Assembly: GCA_964457935.1 (NCBI GenBank)
Contig: CAYWFC010000001.1
Span: forward strand, 1-64,000
DNA length: 64,000 bases
Source: STF1-107 sp964457935
GTDB lineage: Bacteria; Bacillota; Clostridia; Christensenellales; UBA1242
Direction: 5' to 3'
Shown here: in pieces, positions 43,361 to 51,298 of the stretch
Numbering within the stretch: position 1 is the first letter of the stretch
How the letters are laid out: the number at the start of each line of letters is the position of its first letter
Translations under genes and position numbers: made by a program
Notes under the pieces: generated by a model
Databases searched by the model: none
What the model was told of the DNA's origin: nothing
What the model saw: the letters and a program-made list of their open reading frames with translations, nothing else

Positions 43361-43390
43361 AAATACATCAACTTGCGTTGATGTATTTTT
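43361..43390. terminator. Terminator after the microprotein gene
   Basis: Stem AAATACATCAAC / GTTGATGTATTT, TTGC loop, then TT and more T. Confidence 0.88.
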
Positions 43391-43399
43391 GTTTTGCGG

Positions 43400-43529
43400 G
43401 GAAATTTTATATTTTTTATTTTTTCTGTATTTTCTATAATTTTTAATATTTTCTATAATTTTTAATATTTTCTATATTTTTTATAATAATTTATATTATT
43501 TTTCATTTTTTTAGTTATTTTTAGCAAAA
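43400..43529. repeat. AT-only repeats after the D,D-carboxypeptidase gene
   Basis: TATTTTCTATAATTTTTAA recurs three times between 43430 and 43480. No gene; low complexity. Confidence 0.55.
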
Positions 43530-44687
43530 TTACGCTACAAAATCACTATTTATCATATTGAAGTAATCAAACAAGCTAGGTGCTTTTACCGTCTCGTCGG
43601 CAAGAATATCTATGGTGTCTACCACTACGCCGTCTTTGATTATCTCGGCTGTACCGACTACATCACCTGATGTGACACTGAGTATTTTGTCTGGCAAATG
43701 ATACATCACAGTGTATGGGTTGGTGGTGTTTTTCTCTATGATAGCGGTGTATTCGCGCGCTGGCTTGAGCGCCAAAGTGCGGTTTTTGGCAGTCTGGATA
43801 GCGACCTTTTGGCTCGCGGTGCTCTGAGTATCTAACACTGCGACGCTGTCAAAGTTTGCGAAGCCGTAGTTGAGTAGGTCGCTGGCGTATTTGAAACGCA
43901 TCTTGCTGTTTTCTGCGCCGAGCACTACACTCACTAGGTACATACCGTTGCGTTTCGCGCTGACTGATAGACAGTAGCCGGCTTCGTTGGTCGAGCCTGT
44001 TTTGCCACTCTCGCAACCGTCGTAGTGGCGGATTAGTTTGTTGGTGTTGGCCATTTGATTTACCCTGCCGGATGGGTGAACGAAGTCCTCGAGCCATATC
44101 TTGCTATACATATTATATAATGGGTATTTGATGACAGCACACATCAGTTTCGCAATGTCACTAGCACTGCTGTATTGGTTAGGCGCAGGGAGACCGTTAC
44201 AATTCTCGTAGTTTGTGTCAGTCATATTTAATGCGCGGGCTTTGTCATTCATGAGTTTTACGAACGAGGCTTCGGAGCCGGCAATGTGCTCGGCTAGCGC
44301 GACCGCTGAGTCGTTGGCTGAGCAAACTATGACACTTTTTAATAAATTTTCCACTGTGTATTCGGCGCCAGTGTCAAGGAAAATCTGTGAGCCACCCATA
44401 CCTGATGCGTGTTCACTGACTACTACCTTGTCGTCCAAAGCGAGCGAGCCGTCGTCTAAGCGCTCAAGTGTGAGTAGCACTGTCATTAGTTTGACTATGC
44501 TGGCGACAGGCAAGTGCTCTGTGGCATTGTCGGAGTATAGGACATTTTGCCCAGTGCTGTCTACTAATATAGAAGCTTTTGCTTTCGCGTCTGTCGTAAA
44601 TGTGGCACAGTAAGTGACATGCATTGGTGCGATAGATACCCCAATGCACGCTAGTACTAATGCTGTAATAATCAAAAATTTTTTCAT
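43530..44687 (-). CDS. Serine-type D-Ala-D-Ala carboxypeptidase (DacA/DacF-like)
   Basis: 385 residues. A signal peptide (MKKFLIITALVLACIGVSIA) starts it. Penicillin-binding motifs: SxxK in PVASIVKLMTV (about residue 65), SxN in VCSANDSAV and KTG in ESGKTGSTNEAG. The C-terminal PBP5-type beta domain follows (about 280-370), but no clear membrane-anchoring helix ends the protein. It trims stem peptides of peptidoglycan outside the membrane, which supports a Gram-positive-type wall. GGAG lies before the ATG. Confidence 0.93.
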   Translation of the reverse strand: MKKFLIITALVLACIGVSIAPMHVTYCATFTTDAKAKASILVDSTGQNVLYSDNATEHLPVASIVKLMTVLLTLERLDDGSLALDDKVVVSEHASGMGGSQIFLDTGAEYTVENLLKSVIVCSANDSAVALAEHIAGSEASFVKLMNDKARALNMTDTNYENCNGLPAPNQYSSASDIAKLMCAVIKYPLYNMYSKIWLEDFVHPSGRVNQMANTNKLIRHYDGCESGKTGSTNEAGYCLSVSAKRNGMYLVSVVLGAENSKMRFKYASDLLNYGFANFDSVAVLDTQSTASQKVAIQTAKNRTLALKPAREYTAIIEKNTTNPYTVMYHLPDKILSVTSGDVVGTAEIIKDGVVVDTIDILADETVKAPSLFDYFNMINSDFVA

Positions 44688-44908
44688 ACTCTTCTCCGTT
44701 TTGTTTTAGTATGGATAAAAATTCATCTTTTATGCAAAGTTGAATTTACGGCATTGCTTTGTGTTAATTTTGCTAAAAAGTGAATATTTTGCATAAAAAA
44801 TCAGTAATTTCGCGTAAAAATGTGCATTTTTGGGATAAAAAATGTATTTTTTCTATAATTCTATAATATTTTATTTGTTTTTTTATGAAAATTTGATATT
44901 ATATTAAT

Positions 44909-45700
44909 ATGAATATTAGAGAATTTATTTTAGACAAAAATTTACCAAAAGCAGAAATCGCTGTCGTTCTTGGCTCGGGACTAAATGACTTGCCGGACAA
45001 ATATCAACCTATCGCCACTGTGGCATTTGATGAAATACCGGGTATGCCAAGTGGTAAAGTCAAGGGGCACAAAAATACTATGCGAATATGCAATATCTGT
45101 GGCAAAAACGTGGTGTTTATGCAGGGTAGATTGCATCAATATCAAGGGCTGTCAGGGGATGAAATGCTAGTACCATATGAGTTTTTGCAAGCTCTCGGTG
45201 TCGAGACTATTATATGTACCAATGCGACAGGCAGTGCCAATATAGATATAGGGGTGGGTAGTATTGTATTAATCCGCGACCACATCAATCTTGCCAAAAA
45301 TCCCCTGATCAGTATATCTAATGCAGAACGAGATAAATTCGTGGATATGTCTAATTGCTACAATAAGGAGATAAATACTAAAATTAAAAGCATTGCAAAT
45401 CACCATAATATTGCCATTTTTGAAGGGGTTTATGCCAATTTTTCAGGTCCATCATATGAGACTGGCGCAGAGATAAAATTAGCAAAATTAATAGGCGCAG
45501 ACGTGGTGGGTATGAGTGGCGCCACTGAAAATATATTAATTAATTACCTTGGTATCAAAACAGTATGTATCAGTGTGGTGAGCAATATGGGTACAGGAAT
45601 AACTAATGACCACATCGAACACAAAGATGTTTTGGATGTGGTGGGTAAAGCCTGTGAGCCGTTGAGAATAATATTTGAAGACTTGATAAAAACTCTGTAA
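44909..45700 (+). CDS. punA: Purine nucleoside phosphorylase (trimeric, PunA type)
   Basis: 263 residues. Phosphate loop LGSGLNDL, MQGRLHQYQG, TNATGSANIDIGVGSIVLI, NFSGPSYETGAEI with the base-binding Glu, VVGMSG and VVSNMGTGI with the Asn of the active site. Cleaves inosine and guanosine with phosphate for purine salvage. GMSGATEN replaces the usual GMSTVPE, an altered specificity loop. No ribosome site is seen; a weak TATTAT ends six bases before the ATG, suggesting a leaderless start with low certainty. Its GC is lower than that of the neighbours. Confidence 0.9.
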   Translation: MNIREFILDKNLPKAEIAVVLGSGLNDLPDKYQPIATVAFDEIPGMPSGKVKGHKNTMRICNICGKNVVFMQGRLHQYQGLSGDEMLVPYEFLQALGVETIICTNATGSANIDIGVGSIVLIRDHINLAKNPLISISNAERDKFVDMSNCYNKEINTKIKSIANHHNIAIFEGVYANFSGPSYETGAEIKLAKLIGADVVGMSGATENILINYLGIKTVCISVVSNMGTGITNDHIEHKDVLDVVGKACEPLRIIFEDLIKTL

Positions 45701-45730
45701 ACTTCCCCACACAAGAAAGAAATCAAATCC

Positions 45731-45768
45731 CTACAAAAAAATGTTCCACATGGAACATTTTTTTGTAG
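45731..45768. terminator. 38-bp perfect inverted repeat: terminator with parS-like core
   Basis: Arms of 18 bases (CTACAAAAAAATGTTCCA and its complement) around CA. The core TGTTCCACATGGAACA (45742-45757) differs from the parS-like sites at 46077 and 46326 only at the centre. A-run and T-run make it a bidirectional terminator for punA. Confidence 0.75.
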
Positions 45769-45984
45769 TAGTAAGTAGTAGTAAGTAGTAGTAAGTAGTA
45801 GTAAGTAGTAGTAAGTAGTNNNNNNNNNNNNNNNNNNNNNNNNNNNNNNNNNNNNNNNNNNNNNNNNNNNNNNNNNNNNNNNNNNNNNNNNNNNNNNNNN
45901 NNNNNNNNNNNNNNNNNNNTAGTAAGTAGTAGTAAGTAGTAGTAAGTAGTAGTAAGTAGTAGTAAGTAGTAGTAAGTAGTAGTA
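45769..45984. repeat. 10-bp tandem repeat interrupted by an assembly gap
   Basis: GTAAGTAGTA in perfect tandem copies on both sides of 100 N (45820-45919). The gap length is conventional, so the true repeat number is unknown. The only frame crossing it is an artefact. Confidence 0.95.
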
Positions 45985-46076
45985 TTATGTATTGGAGATA
46001 TAGTTGATATGAGATATATCTGTTTAGTCAAATGTGGAGTGAGGCCTGTGTTTGATATTTTGTGTAATATGAATAA

Positions 46077-46092
46077 TGTTCCACGTGGAACA
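46077..46092. other. parS: parS-like site
   Basis: TGTTCCACGTGGAACA, a perfect 16-bp palindrome close to the ParB consensus TGTTNCACGTGAAACA. Intergenic. Confidence 0.65.
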
Positions 46093-46101
46093 ATTTAATA
46101 T

Positions 46102-46135
46102 AAAAAGCCCCGTCGGTAAAAGACGGGGCTTTTTG
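46102..46135. terminator. Strong terminator hairpin
   Basis: Stem AAAAGCCCCGTC / GACGGGGCTTTT with loop GGTAAAA, then T-run. No gene stands directly before it on either strand (nearest are punA and the MazG-like gene). Confidence 0.9.
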
Positions 46136-46137
46136 TT

Positions 46138-46200
46138 AATGTAGTATTGTATGTAGTATTGTATGTAGTATTGTATGTAGTATTGTATGTAGTGTGAGGA
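46138..46200. repeat. 12-bp tandem repeat
   Basis: TGTAGTATTGTA in about four consecutive copies. Confidence 0.9.
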
Positions 46201-46307
46201 TATAGTACTCTATTCTTTACAAATACGGTATGTTAATTGCGTGAGTGGTGTATTTTTGTAAATGTAGTACTATATTGTAGTGGGGGTGTGTGGTTGTTGG
46301 GAGTGGA

Positions 46308-46652
46308 TTAGGCTTTATCTGATTTTGTTCCACGTGGAACAATTTGGTCTGGGTTCTCTATTTGAGATAGGAATTTATCTAACTTTTCGTCTAACATTTT
46401 GTCGTACTCATCTTTGCCTAGTAGAATGGTCAAAAACTCTACACACATATAGACATCAGCCAATTCTTCTATTAAATTTTGCTTGATATCAGGTCTATTG
46501 GAGTATTCGCCGTTTAATTGACGTTTGTATTTGCAGATTGCTTTTGTGAGTTCGGACATTTCTTCGATGGTTTGGTCGAATTGAGCAATGTAGCCCCATT
46601 TCTCCAAGCCACGATCGTACATTTCTTTTCTTTTTTCATAATCGTATTTCAT
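46308..46652 (-). CDS. MazG-like nucleotide pyrophosphohydrolase
   Basis: 114 residues, all-alpha. The metal-binding motifs are QTIEEMSELTKAI (E-E-x-x-E) and LIEELADVYMCVEFL (E-E-x-x-D), as in MazG/phage-type NTP pyrophosphohydrolases. It probably removes noncanonical or stress-related nucleotides. The C-terminal codons DQIVPRGTK contain a perfect parS-like palindrome (46326-46341). Start: ATG at 46652 with GAGGTGATAT upstream. Confidence 0.85.
   Translation of the reverse strand: MKYDYEKRKEMYDRGLEKWGYIAQFDQTIEEMSELTKAICKYKRQLNGEYSNRPDIKQNLIEELADVYMCVEFLTILLGKDEYDKMLDEKLDKFLSQIENPDQIVPRGTKSDKA
46326..46341. other. parS: parS-like site inside the MazG-like gene
   Basis: TGTTCCACGTGGAACA, identical to the site at 46077-46092, here within coding sequence near the 3' end. 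Confidence 0.65.
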
Positions 46653-46950
46653 ATATCACCTCATACTGATATGATAGCAATAAAATAGTAAAAAGTCAAC
46701 TGTATGTTATCATATCTAAATATTTGAAACAATAATGATGCGAATAAAGGGCTTGGCAAGAAAAGAATGGTGTAAATTGAATATTTATCTTGTACGAAAG
46801 GTATTGATATAATGTAGGCGTGAATATGGTATAAAAATAATGATAGGATTGTGTTATTTTGGTACAAAAGGCTAATTATGAAGTTTAGAGTTATTTTGGT
46901 ATAAAAATAGATAAATATTTATTTTTAGGATTTTTTTGGTGTAGAAATGG
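46653..46950. repeat. Degenerate copies of the NahK-like gene's 3' end, otherwise empty
   Basis: TTTTGGT(A/G)TA(A/G)AAAT plus CTAATTATGAAGTTTAGAGT (about 46870) mirror the gene's own end TTAATTGTGAATTTTGGAGT (46951). Two to four copies from about 46820. The rest, to 46653, holds no gene. Confidence 0.65.
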
Positions 46951-48036
46951 TTAATTGTGAATTTTGGAGTAAGTTTGGTGTATAAAATCACGCATTTTGG
47001 TGAGATTTTGCTCCATTTCACGCAATAATGTCATTTGGACTTCGGCTCTATGATAGTTTTGACCGTCGTATTCTACAGGGAAATATTGGTTGTGGTGTAG
47101 GTGGTCGGTCAAAAATCTAATACCTAACTCATAAGTCAAGACTAGTGGGCTGATGTGAAGGTATTGCAATTCGGTGGGGGTTAGGTCGGTCATAGTCTCT
47201 AGATAACCTGTGGTAAAAGCACAGAACATATCTATATCAAAGTGGACTTTGTTTATATCGGGCTCGTCTTCGCTGGCGGTATTGCAACCTGAACGTATGG
47301 CATCGCCGAAATCGTGCAATAATGAGCCAGCCATAACAGTATCTAAGTCGAGAATGGCTAGTGGCTCTAGGGTAAATTTATCAAATACTATGTTATTTAA
47401 TTTCGTGTCATTGTGGGTTACTCTGGTGGGGATTTGGTGTGAGTCAATTAGATTTTGGATAATAGTGGCGTATGATTGACGCTCGGTATATGCAGAGACA
47501 AGGCTATCGTGGCGCAATGCGCATGAATTGGGTGCTAAATTTACTGCGCTGACAAAATCTCTATAGCGCAAAGCGGTGTTGTGAAAGTTTGGAATAGAGG
47601 TGTACAGGCGCTGTGGGTCGAAGTCGCTAAGGGCGTTTTGGAACGAGCCGAATGCTGAGCCTACTTTGTGAAAAGTGGTGGTATCGGGAGATATCTGATA
47701 GCACACGCTATCGTCGATGTAGGTGTACACGCGAAAAAAGTCACTGCCGACCTGAGTGCAGAGTGAACCATTGGTATTTGGGACAATGTGGAGTACTTTG
47801 GTGGATGTGCCGATGAATTTTGCCCGCAGGTGGTCGGTGACTAATTGGATGTTTTGCATTAACCTTGGTACATCGCGAAAAAGGTCTGAATTGATGCGTT
47901 GGAATATGTATTTTTCAGTCGGAGTGGCGACTAGCCATGTTTTGTTTATTCTGCCGTAGCCGTAAGGGTCAATATGCGTGATGTCGGCGTAAAAATCGTA
48001 GCGCGAGAGCGCGGTGGATATAATTTGTGAGTCCAT
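46951..48036 (-). CDS. Aminoglycoside-phosphotransferase-fold kinase, NahK-like
   Basis: 361 residues from the ATG at 48036. N-terminal GYGRINKTWLV, KYIFQRINSDLFRDVPRLMQ and NIQLVTDHLR resemble N-acetylhexosamine 1-kinase. The catalytic loop is VTHNDTKLNNIVFD and the metal motif ILDLDTVMAGSLLHDFGDAIR. NahK phosphorylates GlcNAc or GalNAc at C1 in host-glycan salvage. No other gene of that pathway is visible here, so the sugar substrate is inferred. AAAGGAT precedes the start. Confidence 0.8.
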   Translation of the reverse strand: MDSQIISTALSRYDFYADITHIDPYGYGRINKTWLVATPTEKYIFQRINSDLFRDVPRLMQNIQLVTDHLRAKFIGTSTKVLHIVPNTNGSLCTQVGSDFFRVYTYIDDSVCYQISPDTTTFHKVGSAFGSFQNALSDFDPQRLYTSIPNFHNTALRYRDFVSAVNLAPNSCALRHDSLVSAYTERQSYATIIQNLIDSHQIPTRVTHNDTKLNNIVFDKFTLEPLAILDLDTVMAGSLLHDFGDAIRSGCNTASEDEPDINKVHFDIDMFCAFTTGYLETMTDLTPTELQYLHISPLVLTYELGIRFLTDHLHHNQYFPVEYDGQNYHRAEVQMTLLREMEQNLTKMRDFIHQTYSKIHN

Positions 48037-48195
48037 ATGGTATCCTTTGTCAAAAAAATGCATGCGCCATTGAGTTCGAGTATGTGATGAGTGCTGGCGC
48101 TAGTGGATATTTCTTTTTATGACAAATGCGAAAAATCTGTGATAAATGCAGGGCGCAAAGAGGGCGTGGGGTAAGATTTGGTGAAAAATCGGGTA

Positions 48196-48224
48196 TTGAC
48201 AAGTCCATATATGTGTGATATACT
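48196..48224 (+). promoter_or_regulatory. Promoter of the YDSIME gene array
   Basis: TTGACA (48196-48201), 17 bases, TATACT (48219-48224). The flanks GGGTATTGACAAG and TGTGTGATATA match the microprotein promoter at 43163 closely. It is the only clear promoter before the eleven genes. Confidence 0.8.
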
Positions 48225-48254
48225 CAATATATATAAATATAAGGAACAGAAATA

Positions 48255-48716
48255 ATGACTCAAGAAAAATTAGAGAAACTATATGATGAGATATTGGAAG
48301 ATATGTGGATTATTTACAACGCGCATAGCCAAAACACACCAGATGGTATCGCTAGGCAAAAGGCGATAATCAAGAAGATAAACAAACACCCAGAAGTCTT
48401 GCGCGTACAAACAAACAAATGGGGAAACGATACTATAGGCATATATGCTGTGAATCGTAAGTTATTTTATGTGACTATGAGAGTGCTACAGGATGGGGAA
48501 GCGTGTCTGCTAAAGGATATGCTCGAAAAGAATGTATATGACTATATAAAGACCAGCGAAGATTTTCGAGATCGGATAGTGAATAGTTGGCAGTATAAAA
48601 GACTAGTGAAGAGATTAGAGGCAAGGCTGGCTGGCAAAGAAGAGCCAGAGTATGACGACGATGATCTTTTCGACGAAGACGAAAATGCAGACGAATATGA
48701 CAGCATAATGGAGTAG
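48255..48716 (+). CDS. YDSIME-family small ankyrin-like protein, copy 1
   Basis: 153 residues. Layout shared by the whole array: an N-terminal helix (EKLEKLYDEILEDMW), a TPDGIARQKAIIKKI helix, HPEVLRVQT, one ankyrin-like unit (DTIGIYAV...LFYVTMRVLQD.EACLLKD), a helix IVNSWQYKRLVKRLEARLA, then an acidic tail DDDDLFDEDENADEYDSIME. No membrane segment or signal, so cytoplasmic. The ankyrin assignment rests on the TIG-x-x-A and L-x-x-V-x-x-AL spacing and is tentative. First gene after the array promoter; AAGGAAC precedes the ATG. Confidence 0.82.
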   Translation: MTQEKLEKLYDEILEDMWIIYNAHSQNTPDGIARQKAIIKKINKHPEVLRVQTNKWGNDTIGIYAVNRKLFYVTMRVLQDGEACLLKDMLEKNVYDYIKTSEDFRDRIVNSWQYKRLVKRLEARLAGKEEPEYDDDDLFDEDENADEYDSIME

Positions 48717-48741
48717 AAAACTAAAAAAGGGGGCAGGAAAA

Positions 48742-49188
48742 ATGAGTGCAGAAAAGAAACTGAGCCAAGAAGAATTAGAGAAACTATACAAAGAGATAAT
48801 GGAAGAGATAGACTATATTTGGAGATGTTATTTTCAAAACGACCAAAATGGGATAGCGCGTCAAAAAGAAATAGTCAGAAAAATAGATGAACATCCAGAA
48901 GTTTTGCGTGTGAAAAAAAGTAACTGGAGCTATAGAACTATAGGCATACAGGCTGTAGGGTACGGGTTATTTTATGTAACGATGAGAGCGTTACAGGATG
49001 ATGAAGCGTGTATGTTAAGGGATTGGTATAATGACAATACATATGACACAATAAAAAAACACACAGGTTTTCGAGAGTGGGTGGTGAATAGTCAGGAGTA
49101 CAAGGACTTGGTGGCTAGGCTGGAGAGCGAAGTGGCGACGTTTGATGAATATGACGATATGTCTGAATATGACAGTATAATGGAGTAG
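48742..49188 (+). CDS. YDSIME-family small ankyrin-like protein, copy 2
   Basis: 148 residues. Starts MSAEKKLSQEELEKLYKEI, like copy 11. TIGIQAVGYGLFYVTMRALQDDEACMLRD is the ankyrin-like unit. It belongs to the tail class with VNSQEYKDLVARLESEVA, shared with copy 8, and ends DDMSEYDSIME without the DDDDLF block. GGGGGCAGG serves as ribosome site, 25 bases after copy 1. Confidence 0.82.
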   Translation: MSAEKKLSQEELEKLYKEIMEEIDYIWRCYFQNDQNGIARQKEIVRKIDEHPEVLRVKKSNWSYRTIGIQAVGYGLFYVTMRALQDDEACMLRDWYNDNTYDTIKKHTGFREWVVNSQEYKDLVARLESEVATFDEYDDMSEYDSIME

Positions 49189-49219
49189 AAGCTAAAATTA
49201 GAAGAGTGAGGAGAAATAT

Positions 49220-49636
49220 ATGAACACAGAAGAATTAGAAAAACTATATGACAAAATAATGAGACTAATAAATTGTTATAATCCATATGCGGATGCGCTA
49301 GGAGCCAAAGCCAAACAGAGGGCGATAATCAAAAAAATAGATGAATGTCCAGAAGTATTGCGTGTACAAAGTAGGGACTGGGGTTATAGGACTATAGGTA
49401 TACAAGCTGCAAAGTTTAAGTTACTTTATGTCACCATGAGAGCATTGCAAGATGCAGAAGCGTGTGCGCTAAGAAATAAATGGGGTGACGATATATTCGA
49501 TACTATAAAACTCTCAGATGATTTTTATGAGAATGTAGTGAATAGCCCTGAGCACAAAGAGTTAATCAAAAATCTAGAGAATGATTTGGCTACAGCAGTA
49601 GTAACAGGCGATGAATACGACAGTATAATGGAGTAG
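49220..49636 (+). CDS. YDSIME-family small ankyrin-like protein, copy 3
   Basis: 138 residues, the shortest copy. The linker is YADALGAKAKQRAIIKKI instead of DTPEGIARQKAII, followed by ECPEVLRVQSRDWGYRTIGI. The tail is short: VVTGDEYDSIME. GAGGAG precedes the ATG at 49220. Confidence 0.8.
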   Translation: MNTEELEKLYDKIMRLINCYNPYADALGAKAKQRAIIKKIDECPEVLRVQSRDWGYRTIGIQAAKFKLLYVTMRALQDAEACALRNKWGDDIFDTIKLSDDFYENVVNSPEHKELIKNLENDLATAVVTGDEYDSIME

Positions 49637-49656
49637 AAAAAAGCAAGGGGTGAAAA

Positions 49657-50151
49657 ATGGGAAATACATTGAGAAAAAAAGAACTAATGAAACTATATAA
49701 TGATATAATAAATGAGATGAAAGATATTTTTGACAATGATCTAGCGGACACATCTGAAGGAGTGGCTCGGCAAAGGGCGATAATTGGCAAGATTGACGCG
49801 CACCCAGAAGTATTGCGTGTGCAAACTGAGGATTGGGCTTACTATACTATAGGTATATGTGCTGCGCTTGACAGATTGTTTTACGTGACTATGAGAGCAC
49901 TCGAAGATGTAGAGGCGTGCATGCTAAAGGATGACAGTAATGAAAATATATATGGCGCCATAAAATGCGAAGAAAAACTTCAAAAGCGTATAGTGAATAG
50001 TTGGCAGTATAAGAGATTGATAGCAAAGCAAGAAGAGAGTTTGATCAGCGGAGAAGAGCCACAATATGATGACGATGATCTTTTTGGCGAAGATGAATGC
50101 TTTGATGATAAAGACGAAGATATGTCCGAGTATGACAGCATAATGGAATAA
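49657..50151 (+). CDS. YDSIME-family small ankyrin-like protein, copy 4
   Basis: 164 residues. Begins MGNTLRKKELMKLYNDI, nearly as copy 10. Has VNSWQYKRLIAKQEESLISGE and an extended acidic tail DDDDLFGEDECFDDKDEDM before SEYDSIME. The gap to copy 3 is 20 bases, with AAGGGGTG as ribosome site. Confidence 0.82.
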   Translation: MGNTLRKKELMKLYNDIINEMKDIFDNDLADTSEGVARQRAIIGKIDAHPEVLRVQTEDWAYYTIGICAALDRLFYVTMRALEDVEACMLKDDSNENIYGAIKCEEKLQKRIVNSWQYKRLIAKQEESLISGEEPQYDDDDLFGEDECFDDKDEDMSEYDSIME

Positions 50152-50181
50152 AAAAATAATCGAAAAAGTAAGGAGCAAAAT

Positions 50182-50781
50182 ATGGTAAAGATGACGACTG
50201 TGATGGCGAAGGCAAGACAAGGGGAGAAATTGAACAAAAAAGAATTGAGAACATTATACTCGGGTATAATGGATCAAATGTTTTATCTGCGTCGACACAA
50301 TATGCAAGACACGAAAGAAGGAAAAACTTGGCAAAAGCAGATGATAATCAGTATTATAGATGCGTATCCGGAATTATTGCATATACAGGCTAAGATTAAA
50401 AATAATCAAACTATAGGCATACGTGCTGCATGTTACGAGTTGTTTTATGTCACGATGAGAGCATTGGAAGATGCGGAGGCGTGCTTGTTAAAGGATGACG
50501 ATAATAATACTATATTCGATAAATTAAAGGGTAGAGATGCTTTTTGCGAACGCGTAATAAATAGTCAGGAATACGAAAGATTAATAGAAAAACTAGAAGC
50601 GAGACTGGCTGGCAAAGAAGAACCAAAGTACGATGATGTATATGGAGTTGTAAATGATAGATACGACGATTTGTCCGAGTATGACAGCATAATAGATGAA
50701 GATGATGAAGAACTTTTCAATGGCGATGAATGCTTTGATGAAGACGAAAATACAGACGAGTACGACAGCATAGTGGAGTAG
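50182..50781 (+). CDS. YDSIME-family small ankyrin-like protein, copy 5 (two tail motifs)
   Basis: 199 residues, the longest single-unit copy. It has a basic N-terminal extension (MVKMTTVMAKARQGEKLNKK). The tail carries two motif copies: LSEYDSIIDEDDEELF and the final TDEYDSIVE, as if two tails were fused; the last residue pair is VE instead of ME. Ankyrin-like unit: TIGIRAACYELFYVTMRALED. AGGAG seven bases before ATG. Confidence 0.82.
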   Translation: MVKMTTVMAKARQGEKLNKKELRTLYSGIMDQMFYLRRHNMQDTKEGKTWQKQMIISIIDAYPELLHIQAKIKNNQTIGIRAACYELFYVTMRALEDAEACLLKDDDNNTIFDKLKGRDAFCERVINSQEYERLIEKLEARLAGKEEPKYDDVYGVVNDRYDDLSEYDSIIDEDDEELFNGDECFDEDENTDEYDSIVE

Positions 50782-50811
50782 AAAACTCAGAAGAAGCAAG
50801 GAGTGAAATAA

Positions 50812-51273
50812 ATGGACGAAAAAAAATTGAAAAAATTATACAGTCAGATAATGGATGACATGGCGAATATTAAAAACAATAGTATGCAGGACACGCCAGA
50901 GGGTATGGCTAGGCAAAAGGCGATAATCGAGAAGATAGACGAACATCCAGAAGTATTGCGCGTGCAGACAAAGAGATGGAGCCATTACACTATAGGCATG
51001 GCGGCTGCATGTTACAATTTATTTTATGTGACTATGAGAGCGCTAGAAGATTGGGAAGCGTGTATGTTGATGAGTTCGGGAGATCGTACCACATATGACT
51101 ATATAAAACTCCACTGGGATTTTCGAGAGCGGATAGCGAATAGTTGGCAGTATAAGAGATTGATAGCCAAGCAAGAAGAGGCTTTGACTAGCGGAGAAGA
51201 GCCACAGTATGATGACGATGATCTTTTCGACAAAGACGAAAATGCAGACGAGTACGACAGCATAATGGAGTAG
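50812..51273 (+). CDS. YDSIME-family small ankyrin-like protein, copy 6
   Basis: 153 residues, very close to copies 1 and 4 in the second half (VNSWQYKRL class, here IANSWQYKRLIAKQEEALTS). Tail DDDDLFDKDENADEYDSIME. Begins MDEKKLKKLYSQIMDDM. AAGGAGTG precedes the ATG. Blocks shared in different combinations with other copies suggest recombination. Confidence 0.82.
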   Translation: MDEKKLKKLYSQIMDDMANIKNNSMQDTPEGMARQKAIIEKIDEHPEVLRVQTKRWSHYTIGMAAACYNLFYVTMRALEDWEACMLMSSGDRTTYDYIKLHWDFRERIANSWQYKRLIAKQEEALTSGEEPQYDDDDLFDKDENADEYDSIME

Positions 51274-51298
51274 AAAACTAAAAAAGGGGGCAGGTAAA

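Noticed and set aside
45723..46031. 102-codon reverse frame crossing the N gap
   Set aside because: Consists of the translated 10-bp repeat and unknown bases.
49590..50254. Reverse-strand hydrophobic frames opposite the YDSIME array
   Set aside because: They are complements of the acidic tails and repeat in register with each copy; no ribosome sites.
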